Assembly (NCBI GenBank): GCA_963932145.1
Contig: OZ010580.1
Coordinates: forward strand, 36,121,365 to 36,185,364
Direction: 5' to 3'
DNA: 64,000 nucleotides
Source of the DNA: Acanthosepion lycidas
Lineage: Eukaryota; Mollusca; Cephalopoda; Sepiida; Sepiidae
Every line of letters begins with the position of its first letter. The first letter of the stretch is position 1. Both the position numbers and the translations under genes were made by a program. This document shows positions 1 through 10,320 of the stretch, in pieces. Under the pieces are notes generated by a model that saw only the letters and a program-made list of their open reading frames with translations, was not told where the DNA came from and searched no databases.

Positions 1-59
1 ACCTTGCTGCCGGATGAAGTTTATCGTTATACCCAGGACGTCTTTATTTCAACGTAATG

Positions 60-200
60 CATAGAATCCACAGCAAGGATCGATTTTTAACCCAACCTAT
101 TGGGAGAGGTGGATTCTTGCCTTTCCTAAGGGTATTAGTGTGAAGGTGAATCACAAATACGTAGCCAATTAATCTTTTCTGTGGAGTTAACTTTTAGCCC
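60..200. repeat. SINE tail fragment (tRNA-Arg-like SINE family)
   Basis: A short stretch with the words 'cctttcctaagggtattag' and 'aacccaacctattggg' resembles the tail side of the better preserved SINE at 48.53-48.69 kb. No A or B box is visible here, so this is only a tail remnant. Confidence 0.4.
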
Positions 201-523
201 AACTTCACGCTAATCGAGAATGTTTGCTTCAATTGAAACATCGCTTATGTCTCGTGAGTTCGCGTGTTTCAGAGAAATAAGGAGGCAGCAATCCTATAAG
301 GAAGTGAATGTTGTATATTAAGCTCAGTTTAGTTTGGCACAAGACTATGGGGAAACCAGTGAGGACCTAGCTCCTACCTCAGGAGCAAATGATGAACCAA
401 ACCAGCTCATTTTACATTGCACATTATTTTTTTGTAGGCACTTCGTTTATAAGCAACCGTACTAAAATGTGACTTAATCTTAACGTTTCCACTGCTGTTG
501 ACGTCCTTATATGGGACTTTAGG

Positions 524-546
524 ACACACACACACACACACACACA

Positions 547-586
<40 letters not shown>
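524..586. repeat. (CA)n(TA)n microsatellite
   Basis: A run of CA dinucleotides passes into a run of TA dinucleotides. It directly abuts the hairpin element at 587-762. A 72-codon opening on the minus strand here comes from the dinucleotide repeat and is not a gene. Confidence 0.95.
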
Positions 587-590
<4 letters not shown>

Positions 591-762
591 GAACATAGAA
601 GTCAACACTTAGAGGCGACAGTCTGTTACATGCTTTATGCAATCGTCAGGCCACCAGGTGGCCTGACGATTGCATGTTCACTTTTATATTTACACACACT
701 CTATATCTGATATTGAGCACCTTATTCCATAAATATAGCACACCTTAAGACTATATTTCTTT
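587..762 (-). mobile_element. Hairpin (foldback) element, copy A, with 39-bp apical palindrome
   Basis: A 176-bp unit lies between two TA arrays (524-586 and 761-788). Its reverse complement matches the element at 58346-58550 along both outer parts. It contains a perfect inverted repeat at 637-675: two 19-bp arms around a single base at 656. In the other copy the stem is longer and the tip shorter. No coding sequence is present, so it is a non-autonomous element of unassigned superfamily. The flanking TA is compatible with a TA-targeting DNA transposon, but no transposase link is visible. Confidence 0.75.
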
Positions 763-788
763 ATATATATATATATATATATATATAC
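761..788. repeat. (TA)n microsatellite
   Basis: Pure TA dinucleotide run on the right flank of hairpin element copy A. Confidence 0.95.
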
Positions 789-959
789 ATACACGCCAAC
801 AGGAGTATATGTTTTCAAGATAACGTAAAATGTTGGTCCCCGACGTTTGTCTTATAAACTAGCTAGCCATTAATGTTATTGTAAAGCCAACGTTCACTTG
901 TAGTAGCATATCGTATGATATGTTTTACCATCTTGATGTAGCGACTCCATAGTACTAGA

Positions 960-1200
960 TTGGTAGCAAAGACTCACTGTTTTACTGTTGAACTAGATAC
1001 ATGCAACCGTGTGTTCTATTTTAATAAATTTCTTTTCTCACCTGTAGAACTCCCTTTGAATTTCCTGCTTCCATGCCACCTAAAATGTTAAAAATTAAAT
1101 GTCTTATATCTTCCTGAAACCTGTTTTTTTTAATTGACCTTTCTTTTTAAGGGATTTTCTTTCTCTTTCACTTGTAGCAACTCTTCGTATCCTTAGTGAC
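960..1200 (+). pseudogene. CR1/Jockey-like LINE 3' end fragment
   Basis: This stretch aligns by eye with other LINE 3' ends here (30.3-30.7 and 36.0-36.4 kb): 'tttcttttctcacctgtagaa' followed by a sequence reading like the C-terminal NSLxxSCF...LKCKLN motif of non-LTR reverse transcriptases, then a pyrimidine-rich 3' UTR. Frameshifts and stops are frequent. Confidence 0.5.
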
Positions 1201-1569
1201 ATTATCGTCTTGCTTAAGGTAAAATTATTAATTTTTTTTATTATACTGTATAATGAGGATATAGTTCAGCTTAGTCTTTACTGCAGACTATCCGATCGAT
1301 ACTCAAATGACGGCGTCCATGAAAAATTGCTGTCAAAGTTTTTAAGTTATTTATTTACAGTAAATGGTTATTTCCAAAAACTAGCTACCATATCTAGGCA
1401 ACAATGCTATAAGAGTCCAGCGGTGTAAAAGTTAAGCAACTCCATTACTGACGTCAGTGTCGCTTAACCAACTTGAAGAAAAAAAGTAAAACGTCGAATT
1501 GAACAAAATGTGGCAAAACATGTTATTTTACACCTCCAGTGACCTTTTCGGCCTAGGGGAGTCTTTTAT

Positions 1570-2160
1570 CGGGAACTTGTGGAGGGTGTAGCGACGGATT
1601 CCCGACGTGAGCAGCACGGCTTGTCGAAGGAGGAGTTTCGCTGCTTCTGGTCTTGGACGTTAGAGTCGGATTATCTCAGCAACCCCGAATTTTCGCTCAC
1701 CTGGCGAGTGGTTCGGAATAGGTTATCTCTTAATGACAAGGCCTTCATATGGGGGTCTGGTAGATTTTCCCGACTGTGGACGATGTGACCTTGGCTTAAA
1801 GGAAACGTCTTCGCACGTCTTCTACTATTGTCCTCGGGTCCGCCTTATAGGGACTATGTCGGCGAGTTGACGGCTCGTCTCGCTCCCGAAAAGCTCGTGC
1901 TCATTGATCGCACATTCGCGTGTGACAATGTGTCGCCTCCGTATTCTGGGATGAAACGAATGGTGTTTCTATCGTTGCTGTCCATTGCCCGAATAGTAAG
2001 TTGGACGACGTGATTGCAGGAAGTCTTGCGAGGTGATCGTCTTTCTCATCAGGATCTAATACGATTCTTTGAGTATCAGCTAAAGATGAAGTTTAGAACT
2101 GATAGAAAACGGTTCGTTTCGAGGCGAGACTGGTTCGTGTGAACGGGGCTAGCCTTGATT
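1570..2160 (+). pseudogene. Non-LTR retrotransposon ORF2 C-terminus with zinc knuckle (decayed)
   Basis: Two readable blocks in different frames, 1579-1788 and 1828-2013, are joined by a part that reads DCGRCDLGLKETSSHVFYYC at about 1768-1830. This is the CxxC...HxxxxC zinc knuckle found near the C-terminus of many LINE ORF2 proteins. The upstream block has the usual W-R--RNRLSLNDKAF context. After a stop near 2012 the frame continues to about 2140. At least two frameshifts and one stop show it is dead. The base composition is more GC-rich than its surroundings. Clade is not certain. Confidence 0.7.
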
Positions 2161-2930
2161 TTCTTTTTTTATGTCCACTTAAGTAGCATCAGGGCGGTTT
2201 CCTGTGGATCCCGCCCCTGGTTGGGCTACACAGTCTTCGTGTATCTGGTAAATGTGAGTAAATGCAGTTCCTGGTTGCTTCTTTGGTTATAATCCAAATT
2301 TACATTATCAGCCTCTACAGTTTGGTTTGGTCCCACTTTTTTACATCTCGATTGGGTCAGCTTTCTTCTTTCTCTAAAGATGTATTTGTTTTATCATTTC
2401 TCTCTCCCTTAGCGAGAGAGCCACTTGATTTTTTATCCAAGAGCAGAATACAGCGGCCTCTCTTTTTAGAGTGGCGAGCTTGTTCAGCTAACATCAGTTA
2501 TCTTTAGTTTGCTTTAATATTTTAGTTTGTTTTGGGGTTCATCCCCTCCCTATTCATTGTTCATCATGTACAAATTTTTATCTACTGTATTTTATAATCA
2601 TGACATTTTTATGTCATGGGGTGCATTTTTGTAGGTATCCCTGGGAGTATGCGGTATTATGGTATATAGAAGATTGCTTGGCGATGGATGAGTATTTGAG
2701 GTGAATGTGCCAATTGTAACGAGTGATTGGATCGTGAATCAGATTAGATAGGTATAGGGTAGTAAGTAACGACCAACCTTCACCTATTCTCCTTTTTAGG
2801 TCTTGTGCCAAAATTGTATATTTTATACAATAAATCCGGCTACTATAGCTTCAGACCGAGTTTAATCAAAACATGCTTAGCGGTTCCACTCTTAATGATC
2901 CAAAACTCAAGGGAAACATATATACAATCC
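2160..2930. other. Probable LINE 3' UTR, then unassigned sequence
   Basis: Pyrimidine-rich sequence after the ORF2 remnant probably includes its 3' UTR to about 2520. The rest has no recognised gene, repeat or RNA. An 81-codon and a 65-codon opening here match nothing I know. Confidence 0.4.
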
Positions 2931-3410
2931 AATGCTAGAAAAAATGTTCAGCTCATTCTATCGTTTTAAGAAGTATCTAACTGCTTTAAAAGAGCCAAAA
3001 TAGACCAAAAATGGAATATTGCTGCTATATTATGGGTTTAAACTGCCCAATCTTCACTTTTCAGCCTTGCCAGTTCAAATTTGTTTGCGCAGTCTTGTCG
3101 GGAAAGACTTTCCTCTCTACAAATTTTTCCTTACAGATGCGGCGTTGTGAGTCTGTCGTTACTATATCGCTATTTCCATGTCAAATGATCAATGAGCTTC
3201 ATTCTTTAGCTTCGCCAGTTTATGTATTTACAGCCAAGACAAGCCAAGCTATGGCCACGGCGTAGAATCGCACAATGTTCCAAATGTAAAATTTCCACAC
3301 AGCTTTCTACCAAGATCAACAACGATGCAGAACGGGCACCCGCATTTTTCCTTCCATGAATACTTCAATCTTAATCTCTTTAAGTTAAGAGTCAATCGCT
3401 TACGGTCCTG
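2930..3410 (+). pseudogene. CR1/Jockey-like reverse transcriptase C-terminus
   Basis: Across several frames this reads as the region downstream of the polymerase domain of a CR1/Jockey-type LINE: a K--NGILLLY segment, an F-S-LPV segment, and near the end FNLNLFKLRVNRL, equivalent to the conserved YNLxxFKSRVNRYL ending. The latter runs directly into the 5S-like block at 3415. Many stops and frameshifts. A parallel fragment occurs at 28.8-29.5 kb. Confidence 0.65.
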
Positions 3411-3414
3411 AAAA

Positions 3415-3500
3415 CATCGGTTCTCGTTCTATAATTGAAGTTAAGCAATATTGTGTTCGGTCAGTATTTAGACGGAAGGCGGCTTGTTTAATGTAAGCGA
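3415..3500 (+). repeat. 5S rRNA-derived segment in a LINE 3' UTR (copy 1)
   Basis: The segment follows the order of the middle and 3' half of metazoan 5S rRNA: 'gaagttaagcaat', then 'ggtcagtatttagacgg', then 'ggcggcttg'. These correspond to the 5S parts that read GAAGTCAAGC, GGTTAGTACTTGGATGGG and GACCGCCTGGG. Divergence is high, so it is not a functional 5S gene. It sits between the LINE ORF2 ending and the LINE tail at 3590-3840. The same arrangement is in the minus-strand copy near 5.7 kb. Confidence 0.75.
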
Positions 3501-3840
3501 CCTCGTACAGTTAGAAATCTGTTTCTGCTTTAAATAACACACAAAAGAGTGATAAACCGTAAAAATCAAATCATTCAATCAATCAGTATCTATCCTCCTC
3601 ATCCTCATAATCTTCACTTCTTGCTACCTTTTCTTCCATTCATATTACACACCTCATTCGTCGATGCCATTTAGACTGTAACTCTCTACCTTGAGGGGTT
3701 CTTGAGCCTTGTAAAGGGTAAAACTTTGGAAAAAAAGTAAAGAAACTTTAGCACTAATTCTTGTGTAAAAATTAAGCAATTTCAGTAGTAGTCAAAATCC
3801 CAAATTGCGTATTAAAAAAAAAAGGGGTATCTTACGCTGA
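3500..3840 (+). repeat. LINE 3' UTR/tail, copy 1
   Basis: After a linker (3500-3590), the part from about 3595 with 'tatcctcctcatcctcataat', 'tccattcatattacac' and 'ccttgaggggttc' is the shared 3' UTR of this LINE family. Related tails occur at 5370-5620 (minus) and 50.0-50.15 kb (plus). Similarity to the minus-strand copy continues to about 3840. Confidence 0.65.
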
Positions 3841-3849
3841 CGTACCCCG

Positions 3850-5365
3850 TTGAAAGAATTGGATACTTAGATCAATCAAAGCCGTTCTGTAGGATCGAAC
3901 GTCAGACTAGCATGTTTAATACTCTCAAGGACAGTGCACTTACCATAAGCAGACGAGCCCGCAATTGTTTTCTCGAAGTTTCCGAGCGTAGTTAGTGGAA
4001 AATATCTTAAAGGATCTTTACTGCTGTAATGTACTTACATATCAACCAGTCAGTAAGGTGACAGGCGAGTTTCGCTTCGTTAGATGTATTGCTTAGAGAC
4101 GTTGTGCAAACTTACTTGAGAAGAGGATGAGGGGAGAAAGGGAATCATATTTCTGTCTACTTTACGATAAACCTCCCTTTTTGGTGATCAGTAGCGTTGA
4201 TGGGTTGTTCGCGGCAATTTTCTGCCGGTTGAACTTTGCCGTTACAACGATAACAGTCAGCTGACATCACTCATTGAGTTTTAATACCCTTTTTCAAAAA
4301 TGGCGTCTACCACTTAACAGGACAAATGTATTGCTGAAGTCTTGTAAAGGTTCGCCTTGTTAAGCTCGGCCTGGTAAAGCCTATTCTAGCAATATACGAC
4401 ACCCGACTGTCATTTCAATCAAACGAACTCGCATTTGAAGTGACATGGTTTTAATACTCAGTGAAGACGAACAACTTTACTTTATATTTCTACATTTACA
4501 GTCGCGGTCGAAATATTATGACTCACAATTTCTGAACGTAAGTAAAATATAAACGCTAACACGTACAAATTTCAATTCGGTACAAGGTCTGATGGTTTAT
4601 GACTGGAAATGCGCACAGTCACATGTAAAATCAAGAACCAGTGTAAACAGTATTTACAGAGATTTTTTTTTTAAACATAGGTCTTAGACTTATAAAACCA
4701 CGTCTGAGTTTGGAACAAGGTCACAAGTTGCTCACAATCCGCTGCAGAAGGTAACCTAAATAATCTATGGCATATAAGCCTACTGCATGTATACTTCGAC
4801 CCCTGAATTTATTAGTGAATTTTTCATATAGCCCGTATAATACGATCCCACTCAGCTTCTAAACAATACTAGTAGGATTACCGTAGTCAAATATTGTAGT
4901 ACTGAGAATCATTCTGGACATGTTTCATAGCAAATAAATGGAATTCATTCTTTTATTTTGTATAAAGCTAACCCAAAATGATGAGAAAAACACTTACCGT
5001 CGAATACGATGATCTAAATACCGTACTTTTTGCATGGGTCTGCCTCCTTCATAACCCAAGTTTCTTTTCCTTCTGGCGCTACATGAAGAGCAAAACCTTT
5101 AATCTCCCCTTGAAAAAAGTTACCCGTGTGTAGTGCGACCCCCTATATAAAAACTGATCATAAAATCTCGCACTATACTTAAGTATATACGGTAGAATGT
5201 TATTAAGCTTCTTTTGTTTTTAAATATATCCTCAATTCATTCCTGCTTACTTTTATGTAGCGAATACAAGGGGAGGGTAATAATAATCTGGTGTTAGAAT
5301 TCTTCTCAGTATACAATACACGGGGATCTTAATAAGAGGGGGGACTGGAAAAATCATTTAAAGGT
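3850..5365. other. Unassigned intergenic or intronic DNA
   Basis: No recognisable coding frame, tRNA-like box or repeat family member was found between the two facing LINE copies. A homopolymer-rich spot lies near 4660. Confidence 0.5.
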
Positions 5366-5369
5366 CAAA

Positions 5370-5704
5370 ACATGTTTAAGTTTCATCCAATACACTTTTT
5401 CAATAAGCAATTTAGGATTTTAAATAATTCTGCGCAAGTTTTAGTGCTCAAGTTGTTTCACATTTTTTTTACTAAGTTTCACCCTATACAAGGCTCGAAA
5501 CCTACTCAAGATAGAGTTGCAGTCGAAATAGTATTAATGGGGGAGGCGTGTGATATGAATGGAAGAAGAGGTGGTAGGAAGTGAAGATTAAGAGGATAAG
5601 GAGGATAGATAACGATTGGTTGATTTTGTTATATATTTTACAGCTTATCAACACTTATTTTTTTTTTTATTTAAATCCGAAACATATTTCATATTGTACG
5701 AGTT
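5370..5704 (-). repeat. LINE 3' UTR/tail, copy 2
   Basis: The reverse complement matches the 3500-3840 unit over almost its whole length, including the linker between the 5S segment and the tail and the 'ccattcatatcacac' block. The two copies face each other tail to tail about 1.5 kb apart. Confidence 0.65.
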
Positions 5705-5790
5705 CGCTTACAGTACCCAAGCGGTCCACCGTCTAAGTAATGACCAGGCTCAACATTGCTTAACTTCAGTTATCGAACGTGGGCGATTTG
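5705..5790 (-). repeat. 5S rRNA-derived segment in a LINE 3' UTR (copy 2)
   Basis: Plus-strand words 'agcggtccaccgtctaagta', 'atgaccaggctcaacattgc' and 'ttaacttcagttatcgaacg' are the reverse complement of the 5S rRNA order GATC.ACCGAAGT..., GGTTAGTACTTGGATGG, GACCGCC. It is bounded on one side by the LINE ORF2 end and on the other by the LINE tail, exactly as in copy 1. Confidence 0.75.
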
Positions 5791-6070
5791 ACCGGAAGTG
5801 ATAGACCCTTGATTTGAAGAGATTAAGACTGAAGTGAAATCACAAGGGTGTCTATTCCACATAGTAGTAGATATTAGTAGAAAGCTGGGTGGAAAATTTT
5901 CTTTATATTTGGAACACGGGAGAAATGAAGGTGATTCGATTTTGTGGCCATAGTTGGTGGGTATTTTCAGGTCGATTTGACTGTAAACGATTGAAACTTG
6001 ATTTGAAGATATTAATATTAAAATGTTCAGGGAAGTACCCACTCGGGAGTCAGTTAATCAGCGGAGTGGA
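5790..6070 (-). pseudogene. CR1/Jockey-like LINE ORF2 C-terminus
   Basis: The minus-strand frame 5770-6042 contains STTMWNRHPCDFTSVL, the decayed form of the FFPRTARLWNSLPxxxFP motif, followed by an LISSNQGSIT block equivalent to LNLFKSRVNxY. This motif closes the reverse transcriptase protein of CR1/Jockey-type LINEs. Confidence 0.65.
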
Positions 6071-6343
6071 CTTAATAAGCACGGGGGCGGGAAAAAAAAT
6101 TATCTTAATAAAAAATAAGCGTCAACACTTGCCTACATTTATATTGGTAAATATCTTTCTCGATCCGATCCTGATTTTCGGATCAGGCAGATACTACTTG
6201 AGATTTATTGCGTTAACATACACAATTGTGGTTCAGGCAGCTACTACTCTCTGGTCACAGAAAAACGTAACAGTCAAAAACAAGCAAAAATATTTGAAAA
6301 AGCCGTAGAAGAGAAAGAACCGAAGAGAGAGGATTTGAATTTT

Positions 6344-6409
<66 letters not shown>
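6344..6409. repeat. (CA)n(TA)n microsatellite
   Basis: CA run followed by a TA run, abutting the 3' end of the minus-strand LINE fragment that follows. It may have grown from that element's tail. Confidence 0.95.
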
Positions 6410-6412
<3 letters not shown>

Positions 6413-6890
6413 CATTTCACCCCAAGCAAGGCGAGAGTGCCACTAGCACACAAAGGGTTACAGAGAGTAAGAGTAAAGAGAAGTGTTTGAGAAAACGATA
6501 AAGGGAAGAACGGGGGTCAAGATCAAGGCATCAGAAGATGTCGATTAGATTTAAATTTTTTAAGATTATAGTTATCAGAGAAGCAGGTAAGAGGAAGGGA
6601 GTTCCACTGTCGGGAAGTGCAAGAAAAGTAGATGTTGGACTAGAAGAGGCAGTTATATTTAACTGTTTCGAAAGTAAAAGGGTAGGACTGAGATGGCAAC
6701 TTAGTAGCGCGCTTGAATTGATGCAGTTGGGGCACCAGTGAAAATAGCTCGTTAGAGCAGTTGCCCTGAAAATATTTGTAGAAAAGACAGAGGGAAGCCA
6801 TATCGAAGTCGAAATGACAGGTCAGGATCTATCACAAATTCCATCCGATAGACACTCAAGCTGGATGATTATTGTTAAAATTTTGATGAT
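6410..6890 (-). pseudogene. CR1-like LINE 3' end
   Basis: In reverse complement this has the ORF2 ending (frame opposite to 6538-6741) and the 3' UTR ending 'gccttgcttggggtgaaatg'. Very similar copies lie at 51.34-51.60 and 51.83-52.45 kb, including the block that reads KIIVI-E---KGVPLSGSAR on the non-coding strand. This shadow frame is conserved only because the repeat is, and it is not a gene. Confidence 0.65.
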
Positions 6891-6929
6891 GTCTGAGGTG
6901 CGGGATTTGATTGAAAGAGAAGATGGTGG

Positions 6930-7150
6930 GGAGTTAATATTACGAGGATAAGGAGGACATATAACGATTGACTCATAACTTGAAAGGCCCAAACTGATGT
7001 GTTCAGGGAAGCAACTATACGAGAGTCTGATCCACGAAAATCTTTGAGTGGAAGTTCTTTTACATTTTGAATACAGGGGAAATTAGGCTCGATTTGATTC
7101 CGTGGAATTAGCAGAGCGTGACCTAGATGTAAAGGTCTGAACTGGTGGGG
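6930..7150 (-). pseudogene. LINE 3' end of the 3.5/5.5-kb family, without the 5S segment
   Basis: The reverse complement carries a short ORF2 ending and 'tcaatcgttatatgtcctcc', then 'ttatcctcgtaatattaac'. This is the same 3' UTR as at 3595-3720, but here the ORF2 ending joins the tail directly. It is the empty counterpart of the 5S-bearing copies. Confidence 0.55.
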
Positions 7151-7159
7151 CTAAAGAAT

Positions 7160-7860
7160 GGAGATGATCTGAAAATGTGTCATTTTAAATAGCCACATTA
7201 CCAAGAAAGGTAGGAGGCCAAAAACGATTGAGATGATCCATCTAAGTATCGATCCCGTTCTACGTTGCTTAAATTTTGATGGCCAGCCCCGAACTGACGT
7301 TGATAGCGTGGCTCGATTCTCAGCTAAACGACGGTGTTTACTCTGTGTCTGCAAAGCGGTAATCACGAAAATGACATCTACGTCGTTGATTTCCTAACTG
7401 AAATTCAGAGAAACAAGGGCGAATTAAATCAGGGAACTGACGTGGTGCAAAATAATCGAACAAATTAGACAGAGGGAAGAGTGTGACGAATCGAGATTAA
7501 ATTTCCGTAACTCATTAAGGGCGTCTTTGATATAATCCTTGGTAAAAACAGTATAGAAATACATTGGACATTAGGAAGAAAGGGATTTTCAGTAGTCAGG
7601 AAGTAATGTAATTATTAGTGACTGGATAGAGCTGTTATACATCGGGTCGTCAATAGGTTTGTGGCCTCATGATGGAAAAAAAATGTTCACTTTGCCCTAG
7701 GCTAGGCGCTTCAGACTAGGATAATGATTCGCGCGAAAAGTCTAGTTGGCCATATTGGCGGACATAGAGGAAGGCGATCCGTCTTGGGCGGCATTTACGT
7801 GAATTATTATAACGTAGTGTCATATAAACTACTTTCTGAATTTTGGAGTTGAGATGTTAT
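7160..7860. other. Unassigned sequence
   Basis: No gene or known repeat family recognised. The short frames here have no familiar motif. Confidence 0.5.
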
Positions 7861-7869
7861 CCTTATTTA

Positions 7870-8025
7870 CACTATTTACATGTGGATTATTTTCCTCGTA
7901 TTTGTTGTTATCACAACGTTTCAACCGTTATGACCCCCCCCCCGGTCTTCATCAGGTATATGTCGATCTGGTTAGCCTACCAGGAATTTCGAACTGAACC
8001 CTTTATTTACTCTATGGAGGTACAA
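7870..8025 (-). repeat. Hammerhead-like repeat module, single copy
   Basis: On the minus strand the sequence 'ctgatga' (complement of 7949-7955), a possible stem of about 4 bp, and 'gaaac' (complement of 7918-7922) follow each other. This arrangement recurs in modules at 10.07, 10.22, 17.48, 17.74, 29.73, 30.0, 39.23 and 39.47 kb. The flanking words 'ttcgaactgaaccctttatt' and 'actatttacat' are shared with those modules. A ribozyme core is a reading by eye, with a C-run in the middle of the stem region. Confidence 0.5.
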
Positions 8026-8394
8026 TGATCTCGTTTCATTGTCTAAGAATTAGACGAAATAGCCACATGGTGAGTGGAACAATGACAAAATCTATAGAAA
8101 GTGCTTTAATGGCTATATCACCCCAGTAAATTTAATGTGAAGGTTTTTACAACACTTCACCTTTCTAGGCAGATCTTTTATTATCACAATCTGAGTTATT
8201 TAATAACAAAAGTGTTAAAAGCATAAATAAATAGAAAAACTAAATGAAACCAACTAAACCATGTTCCAAAAACACAGGCAAAATAAATAAATAAAATTCC
8301 AGGGTCCCTTTCCTTTGTGCGCATGTGTAGTCGCATCACTTTAGTCCGATGGAACGCGTTACACGAAAACGTTTTCCACTTTCTTATGAATTTC

Positions 8395-8398
<4 letters not shown>

Positions 8399-8434
<36 letters not shown>
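8399..8434. repeat. (TA)n microsatellite
   Basis: Pure AT dinucleotide run. Confidence 0.95.
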
Positions 8435-8437
<3 letters not shown>

Positions 8438-8569
8438 TTATATCTTCATTCAAACATATTTCATTAAATTCTAGACATATTACGTCTATTTATTTTTTAT
8501 AATAATCCTTTCTAGTTCTCTAACACGTTTCTTGATATTAAGATAAAAGTTATCAAGGAAGGCGCCATA

Positions 8570-8574
8570 GTTTA

Positions 8575-8623
<49 letters not shown>

Positions 8624-8642
8624 TTATTATTATTATTATTAA
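8570..8642. repeat. (TA)n then (TTA)n microsatellite
   Basis: A TA run continues into TTTA and then TTA repeats. Confidence 0.95.
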
Positions 8643-8644
8643 TA

Positions 8645-9040
8645 GAAAACTTGTAAGTATAAGAAACTATACTCGCTCGAAAAACCTTCGGTCTGTTGAT
8701 TTGCAAATAAACAAGCCAATACCAAAGGGAAAAAAGGTATAAAAAAAGAAAGAACCAAGAACATGTACGTTAGCCAAAAATAATCGTCCAGCTTACGAGT
8801 TCAAGACCCAAAGAAAAAAAAACCCGATGCGAGTAGCCCAAACGACTAAATAAAGTGCTCAGCCTTCCCTGACGAACCGCTTAGATGAAACCTTGGTAGG
8901 TTTGCCTGGCTCTCTAGGTTTAACTTACTCTGTTCTGGACATTGATTTCTACCTGGATTCTATCCTCTCGGAATTTTTTATTCAAAAAATATACGTGTGT
9001 ATATGCACCTGTGTATTTTGCATATATATGTGTATATTTA
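8645..9040. other. Unassigned sequence with a 32-bp word repeated at 20.23 kb
   Basis: The words 'ccttggtaggttt' and 'ctggctctctaggttta' near 8890-8925 recur with one difference at about 20228-20260. Nothing else is recognised. Confidence 0.45.
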
Positions 9041-9041
9041 C

Positions 9042-9044
9042 CAC

Positions 9045-9118
<74 letters not shown>

Positions 9119-9119
9119 C
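9042..9119. repeat. (TATC)n(TA)n(CA)n microsatellite
   Basis: Compound simple repeat immediately left of the terminal inverted repeat element at 9123-9340. Confidence 0.95.
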
Positions 9120-9122
9120 CTG

Positions 9123-9339
9123 AGTGGTCCAAAAGTCTTGACACCCCCTTTAAAAAAAACTAATGAGAATTGAAGAACAAGAAATACAGTAACACAAAGC
9201 ACATATACTGGATTCAGTTTGTTCACTTTCATTGACGCTGTCACACATGGTGAATTCTCTCTTCCAAACTGCAGGTGAGTGTGTTTGCCATCTGAAATAG
9301 AAAATTATATTATGCATGGTGACAATACTTTCGGGCCAC

Positions 9340-9340
<1 letters not shown>
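9123..9340. mobile_element. Small Tc1/mariner-type non-autonomous element (candidate)
   Basis: About 218 bp whose ends are inverted: left 'agtggtccaaaagtcttgac' and, reading inward from the right end on the other strand, 'agtggcccgaaagtattgtc'. That is 17 matches of 20. The unit lies between (TA)n(CA)n on the left and (GT)n(AT)n on the right, which are mirror images of each other. No transposase remains. A Tc1/mariner origin is inferred from TIR style and TA-rich context. Confidence 0.6.

Positions 9341-9390
<50 letters not shown>
9341..9390. repeat. (GT)n(AT)n microsatellite
   Basis: Mirror image of the array at 9075-9119, on the other side of the 9123-9340 element. Confidence 0.95.
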
Positions 9391-9392
<2 letters not shown>

Positions 9393-9435
9393 GCGTGCGT
9401 GCGTGTGTGTACGTATATATAAGGTATATTTACGC

Positions 9436-9832
9436 AGCAAATATTCATCTGAATAAATTTGATCAGAAAGAACCGACAAGGTCCGTTTGTTTAACTTTTT
9501 ATTATATTTTTTTCAATTTTTGTGTAAGAGGTTTGAGTATTGTTCTCGAAATTGGGGAAAAACTATCCGAAGTTCATATTTTGTTATTTTTGTTCAAGTA
9601 CTTTCGTCTTTCGCAGTAATCTGTGTGTTAGTTAGAATTCCTTCGTCTGCATTCTGATATTTGAATGTTCTTGAACAAAAATAACAAAATATAAACTTCG
9701 GATTCCTAGTTTAACCCCAACTTCGAGCACAATACTCAATACCTTCTCCGAAAATTGAAAAAATATGATAGAAAATTAAACAAACACACCTTGTCATTTC
9801 TTTTTAATCAAAAATGTTTGGATGATTACTTG
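9436..9832. repeat. Foldback: two inverted arms of about 160 bp with a 70-bp spacer
   Basis: The plus strand at 9436-9600 matches the reverse complement of 9670-9832. Shared words include 'tttgttatttttgttcaagt', 'gagtattgt', 'atattttttcaatttt' and 'gacaaggt.cgtttgttta'. Divergence between arms is about 20 percent with small indels. No coding potential is evident. Confidence 0.75.
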
Positions 9833-9912
9833 TCACACAGATTTTCGCAGATGTCCCTGTTTTTAAACGGACGAATGCCCAATGGTGGAAGACGTCTACC
9901 ATTATTTACGAA

Positions 9913-9992
9913 ACAGGTTGGTGCAAAAATAATGTCGTTTTCTCACATATGTTACTATGTGAGAAAACGACATTATTTTTGCACCAACCTAA
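9913..9992. mobile_element. Mariner-type hairpin MITE 1 (80 bp)
   Basis: A near-perfect palindrome whose right terminus is 'gcaccaacctaa' followed by TA. The left terminus is 'aggttggtgcaaaaataat' but the first bases are degraded (AC in place of TT). Arms meet at a short loop near 9950. Termini and length match the mariner-derived MADE1 class known from primates. Three other copies are in this window. Confidence 0.85.
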
Positions 9993-10019
9993 TATAAATA
10001 ATTTAGAATTTTTTATCTA

Positions 10020-10320
10020 CATAATTTAAACGGTGACCATCGTCCCCATCTTTGTTGTTGGTATTATAACGTTTCGGCGGATGCGCCTTCCGGCTTTCAT
10101 CAGGTGATTGCCGATCGGGGTAACCTTCAGGTAATTTCGAGCTGAACCATTTATTTAATCTGTGGTGTAAATAAAGGGTTCAGTTCAAAATTCCTTGAGA
10201 GCTATCCGGAGTGACAATCACCTGATGAAGGTCGGAGTGCACGACGACCGAAACGTTGTGACAGCAACAATAAAGGCAGGGATAATAGTCAGTATGTAAA
10301 TAATGAGAACTCCTCATCTT
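10020..10320. repeat. Inverted pair of hammerhead-like modules
   Basis: The left module (minus strand, core at 10071-10103) and right module (plus strand, core at 10222-10254) are inverted copies of about 100 bp around a small centre with 'aaataaa'. Both cores contain CTGATGA, a stem region and GAAAC. In the right one the stem GGTCG/CGACC is perfect, with one extra A after CTGATGA. No tRNA-like part lies between them, unlike at 17.5, 29.8 and 39.3 kb. Confidence 0.6.
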
